A DNA stretch of 64,000 nucleotides from Accumulibacter sp. (GTDB lineage: Bacteria > Pseudomonadota > Gammaproteobacteria > Burkholderiales > Rhodocyclaceae). The position numbers and the translations under genes are program-made. Under the pieces are notes generated by a model, which worked only from the letters and a program-made list of their open reading frames with translations, was not told the origin of the DNA and did no database searches. Each line of letters starts with the position of its first letter. Position 1 is the stretch's first letter. The DNA lies in the NCBI GenBank assembly GCA_017302455.1, contig JAFLDO010000003.1, positions 87,758-151,757 of the forward strand, given 5' to 3'. This document shows, piece after piece, positions 35,760 to 44,051 of the stretch.

Positions 35760-36719
35760 ATGTCGCACCGTCGTGCCGTTGCCCTGATGATCCTCGTCGC
35801 CCTGTTGTGGAGCATCGCCGGAGTGGTCTCCCGCTACCTGGAGAGCGCCGGCAGCTTCGAAGTCACCTTCTGGCGGAGCCTGTTCAACACCCTGGCGCTG
35901 AGCGTAGCCCTGCTCGCCATGCGTGGGCCCGCGCTCTGGCGAGGATTGGCGCAGGCATCCTGGCCGCTCTGGTTCTCAGGCTTCTGCTGGTCTGTGATGT
36001 TCACCGCCTTCATGCTGGCGATCACGCTTACCACCGTCGCCAACGTCCTGGTGACTATGGCGATCGGGCCCTTGATCACCGCGTTGTTCACCCGACTGTT
36101 CCTCAATCACCGCCTGCCGGCGAGAACCTGGATGGCCATCGCGCTCGCCGGCGTGGGCATTGGCTGGATGTTCTGGCAGGAGGCGCACAGCGGACTGTCG
36201 CTGGCCGGCACCTCCGTTGCCCTGGCCGTGCCGCTTGCCGCCGCACTCAACTTCACGACCTTGCAGCACGTCGGTCACCGCCAGGTCGACGGCGACACCG
36301 CCACTCGACAGGACATGTTGCCAGCCGTTCTCATCGGCGCACTTCTGTCCTCGGCGTTCACCCTGCCGCTCGCGTATCCATTCCGGGCGTCGGCGCACGA
36401 CATCGGCCTGCTGGCCATGCTCGGCGTCGTTCAACTGGCGATTCCGTGCCTGCTGCTCGTGCGCCTGTCGCGCGTCCTGGCGGCGCCGGAGATCGCCCTG
36501 CTCGGGCTGCTCGAAGTCGTCTTCGGAGTGGCCTGGGCATGGCTCGGAGCCGGTGAGCAGCCGGGCGCCAGCACCCTGACCGGCGGCGCCCTCGTCCTCG
36601 GGGCGCTTATTGCCAACGAGGCGTTGGCGCTGCGCGCTCGCGAGGCAGGTGGCTCAGACCGTGACCGTCGCGGCCGCTTGCCAGGCCAAGGCGCGGACCT
36701 GGTCGGGAAGATCCCTTGA
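35760..36719 (+). CDS. DMT-superfamily (EamA) transporter
   Basis: A 319-residue inner-membrane protein with about ten hydrophobic helices arranged as two EamA repeats. The first runs from AVALMILVALLWSIAGVVSRY to RTWMAIALAGVGIGWMFW; the second from GTSVALAVPLAAALNFTTLQ to TLTGGALVLGALIANEAL. The start was chosen at MSHRRAVAL, since upstream residues are not membrane-like and lack family character. Such proteins export amino acids or metabolites. The substrate cannot be inferred, and no neighbouring gene points to one. The tail after EALALRAREAG is longer and more basic than usual. Confidence 0.88.
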   Translation: MSHRRAVALMILVALLWSIAGVVSRYLESAGSFEVTFWRSLFNTLALSVALLAMRGPALWRGLAQASWPLWFSGFCWSVMFTAFMLAITLTTVANVLVTMAIGPLITALFTRLFLNHRLPARTWMAIALAGVGIGWMFWQEAHSGLSLAGTSVALAVPLAAALNFTTLQHVGHRQVDGDTATRQDMLPAVLIGALLSSAFTLPLAYPFRASAHDIGLLAMLGVVQLAIPCLLLVRLSRVLAAPEIALLGLLEVVFGVAWAWLGAGEQPGASTLTGGALVLGALIANEALALRAREAGGSDRDRRGRLPGQGADLVGKIP

Positions 36720-36726
36720 CACGCGC

Positions 36727-36897
36727 TTATTCGATGGCGAACAGGGTCAGCCGCATCGCCCTGCTGCGGACGTCCAGCAGTTTCCCGTAATCCTCGCTGC
36801 CGGCCCAGCGAGCCGAGTCTTCCAGCGTCGGAAATTCAAGCTCGACAAAGGAATCGAAGGCGTTGCAGGCGAGTTCGTTCCAGTAGCACTGGACCAC
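36727..36897 (-). CDS. Small protein of unknown function, GTG start
   Basis: A well-formed short frame encoding about 56 residues, including QCYWNELACNAFDSFVELEF and GSEDYGKLLDVRSRAMRLTL. Its amino-acid balance looks coding and it ends at TAA. No ATG exists; the first usable start is GTG at 36895-36897 with a weak upstream GGCGGA. It lies in the same frame as, and directly after, the TGA of the 169-residue gene, so it could also be a separated 3' part of that gene. No family is recognised. Confidence 0.45.
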   Translation of the reverse strand: MVQCYWNELACNAFDSFVELEFPTLEDSARWAGSEDYGKLLDVRSRAMRLTLFAIE

Positions 36898-36924
36898 GAC
36901 GCATCGCTGTCCGCCAGGCCGTGA

Positions 36925-37434
36925 TCACACGCCGACGGGCCGCCGGAACCCATCATCGATCCATGCGCTGGCGCTGGCCATGTTCAGTTTGAATCCGGGC
37001 GACACGCGTACCTGCGCCAGTTGCTCGCCGTTTGCGTCGGCTGCCGCCAGCAGGGCATGCGGATCGTCCTCGTCGGGGACGATGTCGAGCGTGACACTGA
37101 GCCGTCCGCAGGGCGCGGCAACCGTGACGCTCTTGTGCAGCGTCGCCCGCAACTGTTGCTCATGACGGCGGAGAACCTCCGCGGCGGTCTTGACCAGGGT
37201 GTTGAACGCCGCGGCGTCAAGCGGCTTGGGGTTCCGCTTGTCTCGCCCCATTGTCCAGGGACCGACCAGCGCGGGCTCGGGTTCGCCGTCCTTGATCATC
37301 GCCACGGCCCATCCTTCGTCGTCTTCGTTCTTGATGATGCGGGCCGTCCAGCCATTGTGGCGCCACAATCGCGGCTCATGCAGCACCTCGGTCAAGTCGG
37401 CTTCGGCCGGCTCATCGCTGGCGCCAGATGTCAT
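36925..37434 (-). CDS. Conserved-looking hypothetical protein, 169 aa
   Basis: An acidic cytosolic protein without signal peptide or membrane spans. Its segments suggest two alpha+beta halves: LWRHNGWTARIIKNEDDEGWAVAMIKDGEPEPALVGPW, then a helix FNTLVKTAAEVLRRHEQQLRATLHKSV and strands GRLSVTLDIVPDEDDPHALL. It ends SAWIDDGFRRPVGV. I do not recognise the family. It sits 18 bases downstream of the Cys-rich gene on the same strand, probably co-transcribed with it, in the fpr/LysR neighbourhood. Confidence 0.7.
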   Translation of the reverse strand: MTSGASDEPAEADLTEVLHEPRLWRHNGWTARIIKNEDDEGWAVAMIKDGEPEPALVGPWTMGRDKRNPKPLDAAAFNTLVKTAAEVLRRHEQQLRATLHKSVTVAAPCGRLSVTLDIVPDEDDPHALLAAADANGEQLAQVRVSPGFKLNMASASAWIDDGFRRPVGV

Positions 37435-37452
37435 GGCCGGCTCCTCTCGCGC

Positions 37453-37608
37453 CTATTTCTTGCTGGTTTCCGCACCCGGGCTGGCGCCGCTCGCAGGCTC
37501 CGACTCAGCGGCTTGCGGAGCGTCGCCAAGAATGCTCTTGAGCGGGCAGATCTTGAAGGCGGGGCATTTCTGGCAGCCAGCGACGATGGCAATGGGACAA
37601 AGCGTCAT
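37453..37608 (-). CDS. 51-residue cysteine-rich protein
   Basis: A short gene with a strong AGGAGAG box before its ATG. The product begins MTLCPIAIVAGCQKCPAFKI and continues CPLKSILGD. This gives cysteines at 4, 12, 15 and 21 (C-x7-C-x2-C-x5-C), followed by an Ala/Ser/Glu-rich tail ending ETSKK. Four cysteines in 18 residues suggest a metal or iron-sulfur site, although the N-terminal part is also hydrophobic. The neighbouring fpr gene supplies or withdraws electrons from ferredoxins, so a small redox or metal carrier is plausible, but that is inference. It is followed closely by the 169-residue gene on the same strand. Confidence 0.75.
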   Translation of the reverse strand: MTLCPIAIVAGCQKCPAFKICPLKSILGDAPQAAESEPASGASPGAETSKK

Positions 37609-37674
37609 GGGAATCTCTCCTGACAAAAAAGCCTAGTATGGGCGCAATCGGGGCGGAAAAATAGGCGGCTGTAC

Positions 37675-38601
37675 CTACGGAATGAACGACCACTCGATCT
37701 GGTCGCTGCGCGCAATACCTGCCGTCATCGCGCGGCACAGCCCGACGAACTCGCGCATTCCCGCCGTCTGGAACTTGCGCCTGTGCCAAACGAAGTGAAA
37801 ATGCCGCCGCAGATCGAGTTCAGGAGTTTCGATGGCCACCAGACTGCCGCGCCGGAACGCTTCGCGCAATGCCAGCCGCGAGATGCAGCCGATGCCGAGA
37901 CCGAACTCGACAGCGCGCTTGATTGCCTCGGTGTGCTCGAGTTCAAGCCGCACCTTGAGCGGCCAATGGTGATGGCGCAGCGCCCGATCGAGAGTCTCGC
38001 GCGTGCCCGAGCCGGTTTCACGCACAATCCACGATTCTTCGGCCAGCTCGGCCAGCGTCGCCGAACGTTTGCTGGCCAGCGCATGCCCGGGCGCGGCAAA
38101 GACCACCAGTTCGTCCTCCACCCATGGCTCGACGACCAGTTCCGGGTGATGGCAACTCCCTTCGATCAAGCCGAGATCGAGCTCGTGGCGGGCCAGTTGC
38201 TCGGTGATCGTCATCGTGTTGTGAACCGTCAGGTGCAAGGTGCTCTCAGGGTGGCGCTTGAGGAAGTCGGCGACGATCAGCGTTGCCAGGTAGTTGCCGA
38301 TGGTCAGGGTCGCACCGATCGTCAGCTTGCCGTAGCCGGCGCGACCCTCGAGCATGCTCTCGATGGCCACCGCCCGCTCGATCAGCTCGATCGCCTGCGG
38401 CAGCAGCGTCTGACCGAGCTCGTTAAGGCGCAACGTCTTGCCAAAACGATCGAACAACTGGGTGTCGTACTGGCGCTCGAACTCGGCCAGCGCCATGCTG
38501 GTCGCCGATTGCGACAACGACAGTTCCGCGGCAGCCCGCGAAACGCTCTCGTGCCGCGCCACCGCAACGAACACTCCGATTTGCCGCAGGGAGTATCTCA
38601 T
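37675..38601 (-). CDS. LysR-family transcriptional regulator
   Basis: 308 residues. The N-terminal winged helix-turn-helix is typical (MRYSLRQIGVFVAVARHESVSRAAAELSLSQSATSMALAEFE). The effector domain runs from about residue 90 (GKLTIGATLTIGNYLATLIVADFLKRHPE). It is divergent from fpr with a 99-base shared region containing a palindromic operator, the classic LysR arrangement. It therefore most likely regulates fpr and itself. The ligand is unknown; the domain resembles the YeiE/CysB-like branch, but I cannot be specific. Confidence 0.93.
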   Translation of the reverse strand: MRYSLRQIGVFVAVARHESVSRAAAELSLSQSATSMALAEFERQYDTQLFDRFGKTLRLNELGQTLLPQAIELIERAVAIESMLEGRAGYGKLTIGATLTIGNYLATLIVADFLKRHPESTLHLTVHNTMTITEQLARHELDLGLIEGSCHHPELVVEPWVEDELVVFAAPGHALASKRSATLAELAEESWIVRETGSGTRETLDRALRHHHWPLKVRLELEHTEAIKRAVEFGLGIGCISRLALREAFRRGSLVAIETPELDLRRHFHFVWHRRKFQTAGMREFVGLCRAMTAGIARSDQIEWSFIP

Positions 38602-38611
38602 ATCAGCGAAA

Positions 38612-38628
38612 TAGATATCGTTTATCTA
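38612..38628. promoter_or_regulatory. Palindromic operator between the LysR gene and fpr
   Basis: TAGATA-TCGTT-TATCTA is a perfect inverted repeat with six-base arms. It fits the T-N11-A form of LysR recognition boxes. It lies 11 bases upstream of the regulator's own ATG and just upstream of the fpr -35, so binding would repress the regulator and could activate fpr. Confidence 0.65.
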
Positions 38629-38638
38629 AAAAATCGGT

Positions 38639-38667
38639 TTTACAAATATGGTACGACAAAATATCCT
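38639..38667 (+). promoter_or_regulatory. fpr promoter
   Basis: TTTACA (38639-38644) and TATCCT (38662-38667) are separated by exactly 17 bases in an AT-rich stretch. Transcription would start about 27 bases before the fpr ATG. The operator palindrome lies about 10 bases upstream of the -35, the usual place for a LysR activator. Confidence 0.6.
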
Positions 38668-38700
38668 CTTTCCGGTCAAACACACGAAATGGCCAAGACG

Positions 38701-39477
38701 ATGAGCAACTTCTCCGCCCAACGCGTCCTCTCCGTCCACCACTGGAGCGAGACGCTGTTCAGTTTCCGCACGACTCGCGACCCGGCCCTGCGCTTCCTCA
38801 ACGGCCAATTCGTGATGGTCGGCCTACCCCAGGAGGGGCGTCCGCTGACTCGCGCCTACAGTATCGCGAGTGCCAACCACGACGAGTATCTCGAGTTCTT
38901 CAGCATCAAGGTGCCCAACGGACCGCTGACCTCGAAGCTGCAGCACCTGTCCGTAGGCGACGAGATCGTCGTCAGCCGCAAGCCTACGGGAACTCTCGTG
39001 CTGCGCGACCTGCGTCCCGGCCGTCATCTCTACATGCTGTCGACCGGCACCGGTCTGGCGCCGTTCATCAGCCTGATCCAGGATCCGGAGACCTATGAAC
39101 GCTTTGAAAAAGTGATACTGATCCACGGCGTGCGCTGGGTGAAGGATCTCGCCTACAGCGAGTTCATTACACAGGAGCTTCCCGGCCACGAGTTCTTCGC
39201 CGACCTCGTCCGCGACAAGCTGATCTACTACCCGACGGTGACCCGCGAACCCTTCGAGCACCGCGGGCGGATCACCGAACTGGTCGACAGCGGCCGGCTG
39301 TTTGCCGACATCGGCCTGCCAGCACTCGACCCGACTGACGACCGCGCCATGGTCTGCGGCAGCCCCGCCATGATCAAGGATTGCTGCACCCTCCTCGACC
39401 GGCGCGGCTTCCAGGTCTCTCCCTACATCGGCGCCCAGGGCGACTACGTGATCGAACGAGCTTTCGTGGACAAGTAG
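38701..39477 (+). CDS. fpr: Ferredoxin/flavodoxin-NADP+ reductase
   Basis: A 258-residue cytosolic flavoenzyme moving electrons between NADPH and ferredoxin or flavodoxin. FAD-binding motif RAYSIAS (with RPLT before it), the phosphate/NADP region LLSTGTGLAPFISLI-type (here MLSTGTGLAPFISLIQDPETYERF), MVCGSPAMIKD, and the C-terminal GAQGDYVIERAFVDK are all present. The full-length pattern closely follows the Azotobacter vinelandii-type enzyme. The start MSNFSAQRVLSVHHW matches that length. An ATG four codons earlier (38689) is possible; neither has a clear ribosome binding site. It is probably under control of the divergent LysR regulator. In other bacteria this enzyme serves oxidative-stress defence and nitrogen or Fe-S metabolism. 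Confidence 0.95.
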   Translation: MSNFSAQRVLSVHHWSETLFSFRTTRDPALRFLNGQFVMVGLPQEGRPLTRAYSIASANHDEYLEFFSIKVPNGPLTSKLQHLSVGDEIVVSRKPTGTLVLRDLRPGRHLYMLSTGTGLAPFISLIQDPETYERFEKVILIHGVRWVKDLAYSEFITQELPGHEFFADLVRDKLIYYPTVTREPFEHRGRITELVDSGRLFADIGLPALDPTDDRAMVCGSPAMIKDCCTLLDRRGFQVSPYIGAQGDYVIERAFVDK

Positions 39478-39597
39478 GCCAGACAAGTCAAGAGCGGCCG
39501 GCAGATCGCCGCTTGCAGTACCATTAACGCATCGCGAGGGCTCCGACAGAACAGCGCGTCGGGCCGGATTGCGGCTGAATGCGAGTGGACTGGGGAG

Positions 39598-40906
39598 ATG
39601 ATGACTGTCTTTGCGCGGAGTGCAACGATGGCGCTGGGGTTGGCAGCGTCCTTTCCCATAGCCGGCGAGCCTGTCGGCCAACGCTCTGCGCAACAGCTCG
39701 TGGTTGACGCGGGGGTGATCGTCAGACAGGTGGAGGACGCCAAGCGCCTGGCCCCCTGCATCAGAGACAGCGATCGCGGCGGCCTGCTGACGAACGCAGA
39801 GCGCTGGATTGCCGCGGCCCGGGCATCTCCACACAAGGACGATCGGCAGGTCGTCGAGCGGATCTCGGCCCTGCGCAGCCTGACGCGTGAGATGGTCGCC
39901 AAGCCCGAGTTGCTCGCTGTCCCCGGCAGGCCGCATCGACGCGCAAAGATCGCCACCAGACACCTCGCCCGGTCCGGCAACGCAACTGGGCAAGCATGCA
40001 GGAGAGTTCGCCAACGAGTCGCCGGAAGGCCTCTTCCTCGGCGATTCGGCCGGCCGCGAAGCCACGACCAGCAGTTACAGCACCATCGCCGGCCACGCTG
40101 CGGGGTACCGCGTCAAGGCATCCCCGAACGTGGTCCTGCTCGGCAGATCGGCTGGGGAGTCACTCGCCGGCGCACCGTCTGCGGTAGCCGTCGGCAGCAG
40201 TGCCGGACGCCACGCGAAGACTGCCGATCACACCGTATTCATCGGTGGCTCAGCGGGCTACGCCGCTGACACGGTCGACCACAGCATCTTTCTTGGCTAT
40301 GCCGCGGGGCGATCGATCAGGGACAACAAGCAGAGCGTCATCGCCGGCTATGCTGCGGGCGAGCGTGCGCACCGCGCCCATCAATCCGTCATGGCCGGCC
40401 CCCTGGCCGGATATGCGGCGAATGACTCGCCGCGCTCGGTGATGATTGGCCAGGACGCCGGCCTGTACGCAGAGCAGGCGCCGGCGGCGATAATGATCGG
40501 GCCCGCCGCCGGCCAGTCGGCGAGGAACGCGACGAATCCGGTATTCATAGGCGCCAACGCCGGCAAAGCGGCAGCCAATACGGCCGACGTGGTCCTGATA
40601 GGCACCTCGGCCGACGCCGAACCGGGCATAACCAACGCCGTCGGCATCGGCAGGGGAGCAAACCCCGCGCGCAGCAACACCTGGCACATCCCTGAAGCGC
40701 TCAAGCTCGGCGTCGGCACCTCGGCGCCGACGGCCCAGCTGCACACGACGCGCAATGTGCGTTTTGCGGCGCTGGCGAACGGCGTCCTGGTCACCGATCG
40801 GGCAGGCAATGTCAGCGCGTCGTCGCTCCTCAACGAGGCGTTGAAGGAGATTGCCAGGTTGAAGGTGCGCGTCGAGGCCCTCGAGGCAGCTCAATGCCGG
40901 CAATAG
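39598..40906 (+). pseudogene. AG-repeat (beta-solenoid head-like) surface protein, frameshifted
   Basis: Two frames together look like one gene. The first starts at 39598 behind GGGGAG, with a probable signal peptide (SATMALGLAASFPIAGEP) and coding character to about 39920. The second, from about 39925, runs to 40906. It carries roughly twelve copies of a 16-residue repeat of the type 'xxSVxIGxxAGxxAxx' (HTVFIGGSAGYAADT, HSIFLGYAAGRSIRD, RSVMIGQDAGLYAEQ). It ends in a helical, coiled-coil-like tail (LLNEALKEIARLKVRVEALEA). Removing one C from the CCCC at 39921-39924 joins them as ELLAV-PAGRIDAQ. The repeats resemble trimeric adhesin heads and phage-tail-like solenoids. Function and surface location are inferred. 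Confidence 0.6.
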
Positions 40907-41233
40907 CCAATCTGAATCGCCAGCAGACCGGGCAGGGAACGACCCGAGGCAGGAGGAGCAAACCAGCAGCGGCCGGTCACGCCGCTGGTGCCGCCATAAC
41001 AGCCAAGGGTTTCAGCTTTGCCGCCGACCACCAATGCTATACCATTCGCTGTTACCGGCAGGAAGTTGCCATGCTCGGCCGCTTGCCAAGCCGGAATGCA
41101 ACGTCGAGAACAGGACGAAAGTGGCCGACTTCCGGGTGCTGTTCTGTGGGAGTTGTCGGTCCAGTGAAACGGTGTACGCTCGCAAACCCGCCCGCGACCA
41201 CAGGTCGGTGGTCAATCAGAAGTAGAAGGAGAG
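40907..41233. other. Intergenic region before the DksA-like gene
   Basis: About 327 bases with no supported gene. The best promoter-like pair is TTGTCG near 41153 with TACGCT 16 bases later, a weak match. Short frames on both strands lack ribosome binding sites. Confidence 0.3.
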
Positions 41234-41668
41234 ATGAACGTGAACAAGCCTGCCGGAGGTGTTGGCGAAGAGAGCGAGGCAACGATGCTGTCAGCCTCGC
41301 CAGAGGAATACATGTCTCCCGGGCAGCTCGCTTTCTTTCGCCGGCGCCTGCTCGCTGACGAGCAGGCGCTGCTTTCTGCCGTGAAAGAGACGGCCAGCCA
41401 TCTGCAGCAAAGCGAAACGAGTTCCGACTGGAACGATCGCGCCAGTGCCGAAGAGGAGCACACCCTCGAGCTGCGCGTTCGCGATCGCGAGAGAAAACTG
41501 CTGCAAAAGATCCGCGAATCGCTGAAACGCATCGACGACGGCAACTATGGCTGGTGCGAGGAGACCGGTGAACCGATCGGCATTGCCCGCCTGCTGGCGC
41601 GGCCAACCGCGGCTCTCTGTCTGGAGGCCCAGGAGCGCCGCGAACAGAGCAAGCGGCTGTTTGGCTGA
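41234..41668 (+). CDS. DksA/TraR-family RNA polymerase-binding regulator with two-cysteine finger
   Basis: A 144-residue protein. The coiled-coil segment (FFRRRLLADEQALLSAVKETASHLQQ...ASAEEEHTLELRVRDRERKLLQKIRESLKRIDDGNYG) keeps the acidic tip region used inside the RNA polymerase secondary channel (DWNDRASAEEE). The finger is YGWCEETGEPIGIARLLARPTAALCLEAQ. Only the first cysteine of each pair is present, so it cannot bind zinc in the classical four-Cys way. This resembles the zinc-independent DksA forms known in Pseudomonas and other bacteria. The start has an AAGGAGAG box. It probably modulates transcription with or without ppGpp under starvation. It is a lone gene, convergent with the FAD dehydrogenase gene. 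Confidence 0.9.
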   Translation: MNVNKPAGGVGEESEATMLSASPEEYMSPGQLAFFRRRLLADEQALLSAVKETASHLQQSETSSDWNDRASAEEEHTLELRVRDRERKLLQKIRESLKRIDDGNYGWCEETGEPIGIARLLARPTAALCLEAQERREQSKRLFG

Positions 41669-41699
41669 CCCCCGCCAAGAAGCGCACGCCAAAGCGTGG

Positions 41700-43376
41700 C
41701 TACCCGCCACCCTGCCCCTCGTCGTCGCCCGCAGCGCAGCCGCCGTGCTCGGAGCCTGACGCAAGCCGTGGCGCTGCCTGCGCTAGCGCTTGCCGGATCA
41801 CCGCCTCAGCTACCCTGATCCCATCGACTCCGGCAGACAGGATGCCGCCGGCGTAGCCGGCACCCTCGCCGGCCGGATAGAGTCCCCGCACGTTCACACT
41901 CTGGGCATCGGCCCCGCGCGTGATCCGCAACGGTGAAGAGGTTCGTGTCTCGACTCCTGTGAGAACGGCGTCGGGCATCGCGAAACCCCTGATCTGGCGC
42001 TCGAACGCGGGCAGCGCCTCGCGGATGGCCTCGATCGCGTAGTCCGGCAGCGCGCTCGCCAGACTGGTCAGGCGCACCCCGGGTTGATACGAGGGAATGA
42101 CCGAGCCAAGCCGCGTCGATGGCCGCCCGGCAAGAAAATCGCCGACGAGTTGCGCTGGCGCCTCGTAGGTGCCGCCGCCGAGTTCGAAGGCGCGCGTCTC
42201 GATATCGCGCTGCACCGCGATTCCGGCCAGCGGCCCACCGGGGTAGTCGAGCGGCGTAATGCCGACGACGATTCCGGCGTTGGCGTTGCGCTCGTTGCGC
42301 GAATACTGGCTCATGCCGTTGGTCACCACCCGGTTCGCCTCGGACGTAGCGGCGACTACCGTCCCACCCGGACACATGCAGAAGCTGTACACCGAGCGAC
42401 CGTTGCTGCAGTGATGAACGAGCTTGTAATCCGCAGCACCGAGCAGGGGATTACCGGCGTTCGGTCCGAAACGCGCCCTGTCGATCAACGACTGCGGGTG
42501 CTCGATGCGAAAGCCGATCGAGAACGGCTTGGCCTCCATGAACACGCCCGCTCGGTGCAGCATCTCGAAGGTGTCGCGCGCGCTGTGACCGAGAGCCAGG
42601 ATCACCTGCTCGCCGGAGACTTCCTCGCCGGAAGACAGCGTCACTCCGCGCACCCGCCCGCGCTCGATCTGCAGGCCGCTCACCCGCTGCTGGAAACGGA
42701 CCTCGCCGCCGAGCCGTTCGATCTCGCGCCGCATTTGCTCGACCATGCCGACCAGGCGGAAAGTGCCGATGTGCGGCTTGGCGACGTAGAGAATCTCCTC
42801 CGGCGCGCCAGCCTTGACGAACTCGACGAGCACCTTGCGCCCGTAGTGCAGCGGATCCTTGATCTGGCTATACAGCTTGCCATCGGAAAACGTGCCGGCG
42901 CCGCCCTCGCCGAACTGCACGTTCGATTCCGGATCGAGCACCTTCTTTCGCCACAGTCCCCAGGTATCCTGCGTGCGCTCACGTACCGCCTTGCCGCGTT
43001 CGAGGACGATCGGCCGGAAGCCGGCCTGCGCCAGCACCAGCGCCGCAAAGATACCCGCCGGGCCGAAGCCGACGACAATCGGCCGCGTCGCGAGCGTCGC
43101 CGGCGCCCGCCCCACGCATTGGTAGCGCATGTCCGGCGTCGCCTGCAGCCGGTGGTCGCCGGCAAAACGCCGCAGCACCCCCGCTTCGTCGGGCACCTCG
43201 ACGTCAACGCTGTAGATGAACATCGGCGCACTGGCCTTGCGGGCATCGTGGCTGCGCCGAAAGACGCTCAACTGCTGAATGTCGGCTGTTGACAGCGCGA
43301 GTCGGTCGGCGACCGCCGCTGGCAGCGCCGAGCGTGCGTGGTCAAGGGGGAGGCGAATCTCGCTGAGGCGCAGCAT
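41700..43376 (-). CDS. FAD-dependent dehydrogenase of the COG2509 type
   Basis: A 558-residue cytosolic flavoprotein. An N-terminal ferredoxin-like extension (LRLSEIRLPLDHARSALPAAVADRLAL) is followed by the dinucleotide motif PIVVGFGPAGIFAALVLAQAGFRPIVLERG. Next come the family-specific FGEGGAGTFSDGKLYSQIKD, the middle motif VILALGHSARDTFEMLH, and the C-terminal GLYPAGEGAGYAGGILSAGVDGIRVAEA. The family is widespread and its reaction is not defined. It lies 30 bases downstream of the class II aldolase gene on the same strand and may be part of that operon. The Gly-rich C-terminal tail after ASGSEHGG is probably unstructured. Confidence 0.92.
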   Translation of the reverse strand: MLRLSEIRLPLDHARSALPAAVADRLALSTADIQQLSVFRRSHDARKASAPMFIYSVDVEVPDEAGVLRRFAGDHRLQATPDMRYQCVGRAPATLATRPIVVGFGPAGIFAALVLAQAGFRPIVLERGKAVRERTQDTWGLWRKKVLDPESNVQFGEGGAGTFSDGKLYSQIKDPLHYGRKVLVEFVKAGAPEEILYVAKPHIGTFRLVGMVEQMRREIERLGGEVRFQQRVSGLQIERGRVRGVTLSSGEEVSGEQVILALGHSARDTFEMLHRAGVFMEAKPFSIGFRIEHPQSLIDRARFGPNAGNPLLGAADYKLVHHCSNGRSVYSFCMCPGGTVVAATSEANRVVTNGMSQYSRNERNANAGIVVGITPLDYPGGPLAGIAVQRDIETRAFELGGGTYEAPAQLVGDFLAGRPSTRLGSVIPSYQPGVRLTSLASALPDYAIEAIREALPAFERQIRGFAMPDAVLTGVETRTSSPLRITRGADAQSVNVRGLYPAGEGAGYAGGILSAGVDGIRVAEAVIRQALAQAAPRLASGSEHGGCAAGDDEGQGGG

Positions 43377-43406
43377 CGTCGGTTCGGCGGAGAGTTGGTG
43401 CCCTGG

Positions 43407-44051
43407 TCAGACCTGTTGGCCGTAGCTGGCGAACCTGTCGAGCACCGTCGCCATCTCTGCCGCATCGAGCAGCACCGGCTGACCGAGTTGACAGGCGCGC
43501 CAGTACTGTTCGCACAGTGCCTCGAGTTCGACGCCAAGGGCCAGGGCGTGCGTCAGGTCGTCGCCGAACACCAGCATGCCGTGGTTGGCAAGCAGACAGG
43601 CGCGACGATCGGCCATCGCCAGCAACACGGCGTCCGAGAGCGCTTGCGTGCCGAAAGTCGCGTAAGCCGCGCAGCGCAGAGTGTCCCCGCCAAAGCGCGC
43701 CAGCATGTAGTGAAAGGCCGGAATGTCGCGGCGCAGGCAAGCCACACTGGTGGCGAAAGGCGGGTGCGCATGCAGGACGGCGCCCGCGTCGGGCCGGGAG
43801 ACATAGATGTCACGATGAAAGCGCCACTCGGACGAGGGCTTGCGACATCCCACGGACGTTCCGTCGAAACGCATGAAGACGATGTCCTTGGCAACCAGAG
43901 CTGCGCTCGGCATGCCGCTGGGGGTGATCAGAAAGCCCGCCGCTTCGCCGCCCTCGGTGCGAACGCTGAGGTTGCCCGCCGTGCCCCGTCCCAGCCCAAG
44001 GCCATCCGTGCGCTGCGCGGTCGCGATCAACTGCCGGCGAAGCTCATCCAT
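43407..44051 (-). CDS. Class II aldolase, probable 5-(methylthio)ribulose-1-phosphate aldolase
   Basis: A 214-residue zinc enzyme of the FucA/AraD family. Substrate and metal residues are visible: GRGTAGNLSVR, ITPSGMP, SSEWRFH (catalytic Glu), HAHPPFAT (two zinc His) and ANHGMLVFG (third His). Its start lies inside the 3' end of mtnA (eight-base overlap ATGGATGA), so the MtnA product is the likely substrate. In Rhodospirillum and others such an aldolase splits 5-methylthioribulose-1-phosphate or 5-deoxyribulose-1-phosphate into dihydroxyacetone phosphate plus an aldehyde (the 'DHAP shunt'). An MtnB-type dehydratase is the alternative. The SSEW/HAHPP context looks more like the aldolase branch. 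Confidence 0.85.
   Translation of the reverse strand: MDELRRQLIATAQRTDGLGLGRGTAGNLSVRTEGGEAAGFLITPSGMPSAALVAKDIVFMRFDGTSVGCRKPSSEWRFHRDIYVSRPDAGAVLHAHPPFATSVACLRRDIPAFHYMLARFGGDTLRCAAYATFGTQALSDAVLLAMADRRACLLANHGMLVFGDDLTHALALGVELEALCEQYWRACQLGQPVLLDAAEMATVLDRFASYGQQV

Noticed and set aside
36925..36927. TGA as a selenocysteine codon joining the 169-residue gene to the downstream frame
   Set aside because: No SECIS-like hairpin is evident just after the TGA, and the context lacks a redox motif.
38824..40065. 413-codon minus-strand frame across fpr and the AG-repeat gene
   Set aside because: It is opposite the strongly conserved fpr and has no domain or start signal.
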